This document shows positions 55,476-64,000 of a stretch of 64,000 nt of DNA, in pieces. Below the pieces are notes generated by a model. That model saw nothing but the letters and a program-made list of their open reading frames with translations. It was not told the DNA's origin and searched no databases. The stretch comes from Lumbricus terrestris (taxonomy: Eukaryota; Annelida; Clitellata; Crassiclitellata; Lumbricidae). How positions within the stretch are numbered: the stretch's first letter is position 1; each line of letters opens with the position of its first letter. The translations under genes were made by a program, and so were the position numbers. The stretch is from positions 36,632,096-36,696,095 of the forward strand of contig OX457037.1 in assembly GCA_949752735.1 (NCBI GenBank), read 5' to 3'.

Positions 55476-55525
55476 GAAATTAATCGCGCGATTAATTTTT
55501 TTAATCGCAATTAACGCCAAATAAA
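55450..55525. repeat. TTAATCG-rich palindromic segment
   Basis: TTAATCGCGCGATTAA (55480-55495) is a perfect 16-bp palindrome, surrounded by further TTTAATCG/CAATTAA units. Confidence 0.7.
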
Positions 55526-55529
55526 TCGC

Positions 55530-56395
55530 AATGCATTTCCTTCAAATATATTAATCTTACTTAATTCTAAGGAGCCCTGAAGCATAAAATTTTAATGACT
55601 GAATGCATTCTTTCTATTGCAAACATATTTAATAGTCTTTGGCTTAGGTGTATTGAATTTCTGCATTTAGTTTTTTTAACAGTTTTGTATGACGGACAGA
55701 ATTGAAACACTGTACAAATCATCAGTGAGTCAACTGCTCAAAATCCGTTAATAATTGTTTTTAATTTGAGCCACCTTTAATTAGCATGACATGGGCCTAA
55801 ATGTGAAATTACACAACCGTTTTATGACTATCGGGGGTATGTTTAGAAGGTGTGACAGAACATGTGCCAGCTGGCACCTAAAGGAAGAAGCGGATTATTT
55901 GGAGACTATCGCTCTTGCCAACTTCAGCCAGTGTCAAATATGCTTATATATATTATGCAAATGCATAATATAGACCCCATACATGTATATTGTATAACTA
56001 TATATACATATATATAATCCAAACTATATATAGGCGGTTCTTCCGCGGATCTGTTATCTATAGCATTGATCGGCTAAAAGGGCATATGATGCCAATTACT
56101 TCGCTATTAGTGGACACGAATGAATTCATTTCCCGTATCGGGTTAGACAATATGAATTTCTGTATTACCAAGAGAGAACTCTATATGCTGAATTTTCACA
56201 AATGGGCTGCACCTACGTAGTCCAACTTGTGGAGCGTATCGTACATGTATTTGTACGATCGGTACACTATTATAGTAGGCCTAACTTAATCTTACGCTTC
56301 CTGTGTTAATTTTAAATAGTTACCTAGAGAATGTAGTGTTTTCCGAAGGGAAACGTGTTGTAATTTAATTATAATAATCAAATAATCGACATTCC
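55530..56395. other. Right part of the outer transposon, nothing recognised
   Basis: Plus-strand frames at 55791-55973 and 55990-56220 have no similarity I can name. Confidence 0.35.
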
Positions 56396-56556
56396 TCTGC
56401 AAATACGCGCAGAATCCAGAGGGGCGCACATGCGCCCCCTTGCGCCCCCCTGCGGACGCCCATGCGAATGGACCATTTTTCTCTTCAGCAACATTACGCA
56501 GCATGTTGCAGAATTATTGGTTCGGACATTTTTATACTGTTATCAGGCCTAGGCCG

Positions 56557-56587
56557 ATTATTATTATTGTTATTATTATTATTATTA

Positions 56588-56629
<42 letters not shown>

Positions 56630-56655
56630 GTAGTAGTATTATTAATCATCATCAT
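56557..56655. repeat. (TTA)n microsatellite
   Basis: TTA array with a few TAG and ATC variants at its right end. Confidence 0.95.
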
Positions 56656-56759
56656 CATCGTTAATTTGCTCTGTTCAGTATCCTGAAATTTGACGTAGCC
56701 TATAATAGGCTTCAGCGTTGTAAGCCTATTATATTGCATTAAATACCAAAGCAGGTAGG

Positions 56760-56835
56760 CAGTAGCGGCGCCAGAGGGGGCTAGGGGGGGCTAATCCCCC
56801 TTAAAAAACAAACTGAAATCCTGGCGCCGCCACTG
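56760..56835. mobile_element. 76-bp hAT-type MITE
   Basis: The termini are CAGTAGCGGCGCCAG and the inverse of CAGTGGCGGCGCCAG. The flanks CAGGTAGG (56752-56759) and TAGGTAGG (56836-56843) agree at 7 of 8 positions, consistent with an 8-bp duplication. Confidence 0.75.
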
Positions 56836-56849
56836 TAGGTAGGCCTAAG

Positions 56850-57440
56850 CGTGGATTATGCCGTCGAAATGAAACTGCACTTATAATATTATATCCCCTT
56901 ACGAAGGTTTTTAGAGGACACGTTGCCGGTACCATATATCCACGACATTTCCCAGTTCCTTGCAACGAGAAGTCAAGGCTAACTTTAATCGTTCTGTACA
57001 CTAAGGTACTTAAGTTTCAATTGCTGCATCTGTACTCCCATCCGGTTTCCTATTTCGATTGCGAATTAAGTCAGCTCTTGAACAAACATGGGAAACGGAG
57101 GTGCAGAATCACCGTGACTATAACAGAAAAAGCCTTTTCTCCCACGGTATGCGCGGAAAATTTTCCGGCTCAGCATCAGTATATAAAAATTTGAAAATTC
57201 ATACCAAGCTCTCGCAGCAGATGGTGTGCTGCAAAATGCTTCAAAGGAACAATGCAAGAAAGTCAGAAGCACTGACATTTATGTTTCCGGTACATGCATA
57301 GGTCACCTTCGCTGAGGGAATCAGTTAACTTTATAATAATTAAGCTGGAGGGTTTGTTTTGCTCGCAAATCCAATAGGATTTAAACTGCGTAGTAAGTGA
57401 CAAAATATTACTTAGCCCCTCATACAACAACAATGAGTCA
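56850..57440. other. Upstream DNA, nothing recognised
   Basis: Overlapping short frames on both strands at 57059-57301 have no recognisable similarity. Confidence 0.35.
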
Positions 57441-57449
57441 TACGAGATC

Positions 57450-57551
57450 CAGTGTTTCATTCAGACGTCTTTGGGGAAGTCTCCCGCCCCCCCCCCCCCC
57501 CCCAAGGAATGAATTCTCCACTGGAAAGCTGAGGAACTAGATTGGACACTG
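57450..57551. repeat. Short relative of the CAGTGTTTAATCTAG MITE family
   Basis: It begins CAGTGTTTCATTCAGACG and ends CTAGATTGGACACTG, with a C run inside. Its ends align with those of 38840-40264. No target duplication is evident. Confidence 0.65.
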
Positions 57552-57615
57552 TCAGAAATCCTGTCAGAGGTGATCATGCGAATAGCATTGGGAGGGGTCA
57601 AATGCCCAGGGACCC

Positions 57616-57651
57616 GAGACCCTTAACAACCCAGAGGTTGTTAAGGGTCTC
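57616..57651. other. Perfect 16-bp hairpin with a 4-nt loop
   Basis: GAGACCCTTAACAACC is followed by CAGA and then its exact reverse complement. There is no T run after it and no flanking repeat, so its role is unknown. Confidence 0.8.
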
Positions 57652-57659
57652 CTAAATAT

Positions 57660-59750
57660 GAAGTCAAGCGGCTATTACATGGCTACGTATACGAAAGTAT
57701 AATACCCACTTCCTACTCCGCCCGTTTCTCTGCAGCAACATGTAGGCCTAGCCTATAGCCTTGGGGCTACATTTACTGAAGGTTAATTGCCTCAGGCCAC
57801 ATCGTGGCAATCGTATTTCTTCCAGCAATCTACAGGAAAGCCATAGCCCGAGAATGTTCTTACCGTTAAACGGATGCCATACGGTACCTCCGGGCATAAT
57901 CCCCCGGGCATAATCCCCGGAACTTATCCCTGGGTAGGACATTACCCCCACTTCCCCAGGCTATAAAAATAATCATCATCTAAAAATGATTCAAAAACAT
58001 CTATAAGAATCTGTGTTAAGTCGCAAACGACATTGACAAGTCTTAGTGTAGGCCTAGAGCGTAGACCTAAGTGGCACTAACAAATCCTAATGTCTGAATC
58101 AAATAACTGAATAGGCCTAACCCCAACAAGTGTTAACTTTAGGCCTACATCCGAACAATAGCAGGTCTTTGCCGTGACGGCATTATCAACACAGCGAACA
58201 AAACAGGACAATAATTATAATTAATTAAACTTTATCAATTGAATGCAGAAATACACGTGGTCTACTATCACAGATAGGCTAATAATTATGTCCTACGCAA
58301 ATCGGGGTATTTTGTTTCGGGAAGGTTTACGTCCGGGTATAATAAAGTCCAGGGTGAATGTTGTCCTACAACCAGGTCTGTCTATACGAAACGGTGGAAA
58401 AGTGGTTGAGTGATTGAATTAAGTTTTGAATAAATTGAGTCTTGTGGAAACTTTGAGCACCATCTTAGTTGAACAATTCAAACTATTGATGAGTTTTGGA
58501 TTATAGCTAAAAGCGCTTTCGTTTATTCACCGCATGCAGACCTGACCCCAACCACCCCCAAAAACTTTTCTTGCGAAATAAAAGCTTGCTCATAAATCCA
58601 TAAATAGACAAGGCTTGGAATTCTAAAAAGTGTCTATAAACTTACTGTTAGAAGCAAATCATGTAAAAATTTGCTAACCAGTGTTTCTATACTAATTTGA
58701 CACTCCTGAAAACGAAAATCGCGGGTAGCATGCTGGATTTTTAGCGGTTCCATGGGAAAACAAGATGGCTGACAAAATGGCTGCCAGTTGCTTCAAATGA
58801 ATAAAAAAACTAAAGTATAAATCCCAAACTCAACCACTGTTAGCACTCTGACAGTGCCAGTCTCAAGTAGGGATAAATAAGGAGGGCGACGCTAATGGTC
58901 TTTGTTACCACACAGTGTCGTTAAACTAAGCAACCCGAGTTTCCTCTTATAATGTATTCCCACCGCAGGCAAACATGAACTTCGGTGTGACAGAAGCAAG
59001 AGGAATCGAGGTGTTCGGTAAATGAAATCGAATATCAATTAAATACGAACGCCTGTTCTCCTTAATATGCTCCTGAAATACCTAGACACACATCAAGGCA
59101 CTTGGTTTATCAAACACGTGTCAAATGAAGCAGCCAATAAAATTCCCAGGTCCCCAGCTAAATGGTCGGGCCCATTAGGACCGCATCGAGGGGGGGAATC
59201 AGCCGTCAAGTCAGAAGTCCAGCTCAGATAACTCAGCCGCTGATAGCCTCCTATCTCCCCGTATAAATCTACCTTAGACAAGTCAGAGACCTGCAGAGTT
59301 TCCAAATAAACAGACAAGTCCAAGTAATAAGGATTCCTTGATAAGACCTGTCAAAGTATCCCATTCTCGAACGGCTAGCAATCACCATGGGACGTAGATT
59401 GGCCGAAACTACGCTGACCACATGGGTGCTGGACATGTGTGGTCAAGGGAGGGAATCACGTCAGGTCCAGATCAGGAATCCATCAAACAGTGACCAAGGC
59501 GATTAAGTCATTAATCGCATGGCCAGACAATTGAGTTTAACAGTTAGTATGGAATGATGAGGCCAGATTCCAAGCAATCCTAAGACCGGCCGCCAGAGCC
59601 TTAATGTACTCAACTTAACCTAAATACTGGTGACTGATAGTCTTTGTGTATAACAAGCAGACATTAGATGCATAGGATATATATGTATGCAGCAACTACC
59701 CGGTAAACCTACAGATCTCAGTAGACAAAGAGACGGCCGAACAGATATAA
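57660..59750. other. Upstream DNA, nothing recognised
   Basis: Over 2 kb of unassigned sequence. Three TAGGCCTA octamers cluster at 58050-58150. No open frame is credible as a gene. Confidence 0.4.
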
Positions 59751-59761
59751 ACGTAGATCAC

Positions 59762-59930
59762 ATTGAGGGTTTGAATCCATCTCAAGCCGCCGTGTAGGGA
59801 TCCTGAGCAAGTCCTTCCACTTATAATTGTTCATGCGCTTTGGCGTGAAACTCTGATTCAGTGTCCGCACTGTGGTCGGGAGTGACTCTGAGTATAAAAC
59901 CTTGAAGAGGCGCTACAAGTGCTCATGAAG
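59762..59930 (+). repeat. SINE copy feeding into a CATA microsatellite
   Basis: The B-box-like GGTTTGAATCCATC is followed by GCCGCCGTGTAGGGATCC, GAGCAAGTCCTTCCAC, GTGAAACTCTGATTCAGTG, GGGAGTGACTCTGAGTA and CTTGAAGAGGCGCTACAAG. The tail passes directly into ATAC repeats. Confidence 0.85.
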
Positions 59931-59931
59931 G

Positions 59932-60067
59932 CATACATACATACATACATACATACATACTTGCATAATTACATACATATATACATACACATACATACTT
60001 ATACACACGTATACATACATACAAACATACAAACATACATACATACATACATACATACATACATACA

Positions 60068-60097
<30 letters not shown>
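59932..60097. repeat. (CATA)n microsatellite between two SINEs
   Basis: The array fills the space between the tails of a plus-strand SINE (left) and a minus-strand SINE (right). Confidence 0.95.
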
Positions 60098-60100
<3 letters not shown>

Positions 60101-60124
60101 TTATTTTTTATTTTACTTTACTTT

Positions 60125-60347
60125 ATTTATTTCTCCATTTCTATTGCGCCCCTTCAAGCTCGCTACTCACAGGCGCTCCCGATTACAGCGCGGACACTGC
60201 ATCGGAGTTTCACGCCGAAGCGCCCAAGCAATTGCGAGTGAAGGACTTGCTCAAGGTCCCTACACGGCGACATGAAGTGGATTCGAACCTCGAACCTTCC
60301 GGTTCCAAGACAACGACGCCACCACTACACACCGCGCCCCACGACAA
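60125..60347 (-). repeat. Full-length tRNA-derived SINE, reference copy
   Basis: Read on the minus strand it has a head with GTGGGGCGCGGTGTGTAGTG. A perfect B box in GGTTCGAATCC follows, then GCCGTGTAGGGACC, GAGCAAGTCCTTCACTCG, GGCGTGAAACTCCGATGCAG, GGGAGCGCCTGTGAGTAG, CTTGAAGGGGCGCAATAG and an A/T-rich tail. It is the most complete copy in the window and defines the order head, body and LINE-derived tail. Confidence 0.9.
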
Positions 60348-60443
60348 TAATTTATAGGATATCGGCCTATGCACTCTGTATAAAGTCCATAGTGCGCATC
60401 TATATATAGCTTCATCTGCATAATTTGGGCAGAAGACAAAAAC

Positions 60444-60809
60444 ATGTGTAGGCAGTCTCATCTTGCCAGTAAGAACGTAATAGTCTGGGTCACAGAAGCA
60501 TACAAACATACAGCCTTCACAAGCATATGCCTACCTGACAAGAGACACGCCGTATTCTATACATGGATCGAGACACACCTTACAAAGATAAACACAAGGC
60601 GCCAAACAACAGTCTGCAACGGACTTCGTATCGAAAGCGAAACGTACAGCCCCGCGTACCTATACAGGGCGTACAGAATAAGAGACAGGCGCTGCTGGGC
60701 GCCCGACCCCCTCCCCGAACGGTCACGTAATTTATTGTGGATGGTCATGGCTATAAAAACAAAAACATCGGCGGGAGTCAAAACAGCAATGGAATTATGG
60801 AAGACTTAA
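60444..60809 (+). other. Unidentified 121-codon open frame
   Basis: An open frame with an ATG and ordinary amino-acid composition (start MCRQSHLASKNVIVW, end GVKTAMELWKT). It is not low-complexity and does not overlap a known repeat. I recognise no domain, and no splice or neighbouring exon supports it. It is probably chance or an old repeat remnant. Confidence 0.15.
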
Positions 60810-60826
60810 CTAAATAAAAGTGTTTG

Positions 60827-60868
60827 CGATATATATATATAAATATATATATATATAATATACTATAT
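60827..60868. repeat. (AT)n microsatellite
   Basis: ATATAT runs with short interruptions. Confidence 0.9.
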
Positions 60869-61019
60869 GTAGATGGCTGACTCACCAATTACTGTTTGAG
60901 AGCGGACGTCGGAGAGGTCCTTCTGCTTTGCAGAATTATATGGCCTATAATTAATTGAAAGGGAGAGAAAGCGAATGGCTGAGAGAAAGTTAAAGCGAGA
61001 CAGAGAGCGATAGATAGAG

Positions 61020-61268
<249 letters not shown>

Positions 61269-61274
61269 TTGGGA

Positions 61275-61880
61275 GAGATGGAAAGGAGAGATAAATTATG
61301 ATTATGCCAATAGAGGCAGACAGACCGAAAGACAGAGGTAGGTTTCTGTTGAAGCAAAAAGTTCTCAAATATTTTGAGAAGTGCCACCGCTTGCGGGCTC
61401 GCACACATCTGTAGAACCACGCATCATGAATCGGTGTGTATACACAGTGTACTAGCCACGATAAACTTGCATAGTGACTATCGTTGCCTGGAGCCAGTCG
61501 AAGAAGTTTTCATCCATGTGAACTTTCTGAAGTGCACCGCTCTAACATTAATCGAGTTTTGACATAAGTCACGTAAGTATAAACCTACACACTGAACCCA
61601 TCATAATACGTAATTTTTCTACACTAATTAATCAATTGCTTGGGCAATAAATCTGAAGTTTGAGAGAGAGAAGATTCCAAGAAGTGTTTCTGCAAACTCT
61701 GCAGATTAGTCATTTTTATCTAGTACCACTGCTGGCATCTTTTCATACTTAGGCTATGCAGTCTATACATACAATTTTATATAGGCCTATAGTTATATAT
61801 ATTTTCATGGTTAGCAGTCTCAAAAGGCATGGTAACTCGACCCGGACCACCACGGACTACTCTCACGGACAACCCTTCTA
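61275..61880. other. Upstream DNA, nothing recognised
   Basis: Carries the first of two direct copies of GATTCCAAGAAGTGTTTCTG (about 61672). The second is at about 62172. Confidence 0.35.
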
Positions 61881-61882
61881 AC

Positions 61883-61976
61883 TCAACGCAGCGCTCGTGA
61901 ATAAGCTGGTGCCCCGCGCTTGGCTTTCCAGTGGTGCTTTAGAAATTTCGAGTTTACGATTACGATTACGAAAAGA
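61883..61976 (+). repeat. Dispersed repeat ending in an ACGATT tail, copy 2
   Basis: GTGAATAAGCTGGTGCCCCG, then GTGCTTTAGAAATTTCG, then TTTACGATTACGATTACG. It matches 2920-2996 block for block. Confidence 0.7.
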
Positions 61977-62244
61977 GTTCGTCACACAACTGAATAACTG
62001 ATTTCAGGCAACATGTGAATTGCAGAAAACTAACTGTTTGTCAGAGTATAATAATATTATGATCCAAGGAGGAATTGCATTTGGTGCGGAAAGAAGACTC
62101 AGCTGCAGTGTGGGTCCATGACTCCCATGAGAAAGAATGATGATTGAAACCCCTCCGGCGGTTCTCACCCTGATTCCAAGAAGTGTTTCTGCAAATTGCA
62201 TTCTAGATTTAATTGATTTAGAACGTCGGCTAACGAAGACAATA

Positions 62245-62332
62245 AAGTCTCCGCGTGATGGAGGTTTTCGAACCCAGAGTCATTAATGGTCCAGATAAGA
62301 CGCAAGCTTAGCCTACACCAACGCGTTCACTT
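62245..62332 (-). repeat. tRNA-like segment
   Basis: On the minus strand an A-box-like TTGGTGTAGGCTAAGC and a B-box-like GGGTTCGAAAACC lie about 45 bp apart. The cloverleaf does not close well. Best read as a tRNA pseudogene or SINE head. Confidence 0.35.
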
Positions 62333-62334
62333 GC

Positions 62335-62860
62335 GCAACGTAGGTTACGTGGGTTGAAAGTTGAAACTAGGACGTGAAGCACGCTTAAATTAATATTATA
62401 ATTATGTGGTCTGCCAACATGGACATTTTTTAGAATTAAAAAGCTCCTGACAAACGCGTTTCTAATTAGAATTGACGATTTATTTAGTGTTGCACTTGTT
62501 GCGTAGACTGCTAACTTTCTAGCGCGCACGAAGGACAGTGGATCTGAAATGCATGGTAGCCTAATAGGTTAGATGTGCAAGAACAGTAAAGTCTAAGCTT
62601 AGATTACGTTGAGGAGAGATTTATTCGTTATCTATCCTTTTTATTTCAAGCGAGCAATGTAAACTGAGAAAATTTTGTTTAACATAACTTATTCACAAGC
62701 AACCGAAAAATCATTGAAAGATTATGTGTTGAGGGTATACATAGGCCAATTTCACTTCCTTTCATGCATTTACCGGGTAACCTAAAGCAGATGTTTGTTC
62801 CGACTTTGATTTAATTTGTTTTGATGAAAAGCTCATTTCTTCCGTTAAATTAGCGGTGTC
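62335..62860. other. Upstream DNA, nothing recognised
   Basis: Unassigned sequence. Confidence 0.35.
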
Positions 62861-62863
62861 GCC

Positions 62864-63112
62864 CATGGGCGTCCGCGCATTTATAGGGTCAAGAGGGAGG
62901 CGCTAAGCCCTTTGAAAATTGATAACAGTATTTTTAACTACAATTTTTAACACGTTTTTTCGCACTAAGGCACTAACGATACAAAGTAAACTGAACAATT
63001 TATATTTAGAAACTTCTAATCAAAATATCCGTGTTCTTAATTTCCTTCCTTGTGTTTTTAAGCTCTTGTTAAAAATTGCAGCCTTGTATTTTGCCCTCTG
63101 CAAAAAGATCTG
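62864..63112. repeat. Truncated transposon end, relative of 51958 and 47293
   Basis: It begins CATGGGCGTCCGCGC, the terminus of the 51958-56464 element, then GGGAGGCGCTAAGCCC. It continues parallel to 47320-47480 (TTTGAAAATTGATAACAGTA, CGCACTAAGGCACTAACGAT, GTGTTCTTAATTTCC). It links those two loci into one family. Confidence 0.65.
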
Positions 63113-63114
63113 AT

Positions 63115-64000
63115 GGTTCCCCATGATGTTTCCACAAAAATCATCACCCAAACCTATTTCACAATTAAGTAGCTTCGATAACTGAGTATAGGCCTATATA
63201 CACATAAATTGCAATATATATATATATATATACAAAATATCATCGAAGACTAAGTTAGTAACTCAGTAAGTAGGTAAGTAGCCATCAGTCGCATCTAGCA
63301 TACATTACAAGCAAGTGATTAAGTAGGCCTAACCACAATTTGCATTTGGCATGCATCACACACTTGTATATATGAACTTTAGCGCCTTTTCAGCACTTCA
63401 TTTAGCTACCCAGTTTGAATTCATCTGTCTTGATATAGGCCTACCTCGTTTGAATTAAAATATATTTTCAAAACAACCTGCTATATCCATCCGCAGATAT
63501 AGGCTACTCGAATCTTTGATCCATGATAAAAAGAAACTGATAAACCAATCCGTTTGAACATGACTTAAGACCTACAACCCTACATGATTCATTTAGTTGA
63601 GTTTGTGAAAGTTAACTTTCATTAACTTTTCCATCCATGCAACCAGGGTTTGAATCCCAATACTATAGTGAAGCCTATATATTTAAGCTCGTATACCGAA
63701 TAATGGCAGGCCTATATATAGGGAATGAGGCACGTTATCTACGATATGTACATCAGAAGTTTTAAAAGTTATTTCAAAGCTAAACAACACTACGTTAAGT
63801 GTCACAGTTGACGCATATAATATCTACGTGCTTCTGTCTAAGCTCAACTGTACCCTGTAAGACGTTGTTAAAATATAGCATTGACTTTCTAGATAAACAG
63901 CAGCTCTAGATACATGCACGTGACGTGTTTACTGTAGCCTATATCATAAATACGCCGTTATCTGAGCTCTACTTCAACCATTACGCAGCCATAGATGTGC
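63115..64000. other. Upstream DNA, nothing recognised
   Basis: Contains a (TA)n tract near 63216-63232 and several TAGGCCTA octamers. No coding signal. Confidence 0.4.

Larger units (their letters stand above)
51958..56464. mobile_element. 4.5-kb outer DNA transposon, 8-bp duplication CGAATGGA
   Basis: The left end is CATGGGCGTCCGCAG followed by a T run and GGGGGGCGC. The right end is GCGCCCCCCTGCGGACGCCC, then ATG. The 8-bp repeat CGAATGGA flanks both sides (51950-51957 and 56465-56472). A second, complete transposon (52027-54835) sits about 70 bp inside its left end. The remaining interior (54844-56400) has no recognisable transposase. The 8-bp duplication fits a hAT-type origin. Confidence 0.88.

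Overview
The window reads as nuclear DNA of a metazoan, most likely a marine invertebrate deuterostome such as an echinoderm or hemichordate. The reasons are a multi-exon fibrillar-like gene with long introns, AT-rich non-coding DNA, many SINE/LINE/DNA-transposon relics and abundant microsatellites. The exact species cannot be read from the sequence.

Gene: one protein-coding gene is well supported. It lies on the minus strand from about 36.5 kb down to the left edge and is a collagen XV/XVIII (multiplexin)-type chain. Eleven exons can be joined without breaking frame (560 codons). Two encode a thrombospondin N-terminal-like (TSPN/laminin-G) domain (35957-36504 and 29073-29144). A linker exon leads into Gly-X-Y repeats (21979-22117). 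Eight further collagenous exons follow (16399-16478, 15366-15482, 11376-11463, 10135-10202, 7221-7274, 5350-5583, 3558-3674, 304-468). Two collagen interruptions carry acidic Ser-Gly-Ser-Gly motifs typical of glycosaminoglycan attachment. The signal-peptide exon was not found, and the remaining collagen, trimerisation and endostatin parts lie beyond position 1. One intron appears to use a GC donor.

Introns (0.5-36 kb): these hold a mariner element nested in a SINE (8.4-9.6 kb), a 2.6 kb TIR transposon with a degraded uncharacterised ORF and TAA target duplications (12.7-15.3 kb), LINE remnants (20.3-21.9 kb and 23.6-23.9 kb), a foldback mariner (25.3-26.3 kb), several inverted-repeat elements (27-33 kb) and a worn mariner relic (35.0-35.8 kb).

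Upstream half (36.6-64 kb): I can support no intact gene here. It is a transposon graveyard dominated by elements with 8-bp target duplications. These include a 1.4 kb element carrying 13 copies of an 85-bp repeat (38.8-40.3 kb), a hAT element with a dimerisation-domain fragment and TCTTGG arrays (44.5-45.5 kb), a short MITE (50.8 kb), and a 4.5 kb element containing a complete nested 2.8 kb element with a broken transposase-like reading frame (52.0-56.5 kb). tRNA-derived SINEs and long microsatellites fill much of the rest. This half is also marked by about 35 copies of the palindrome TAGGCCTA, which is almost absent from the collagen gene body.
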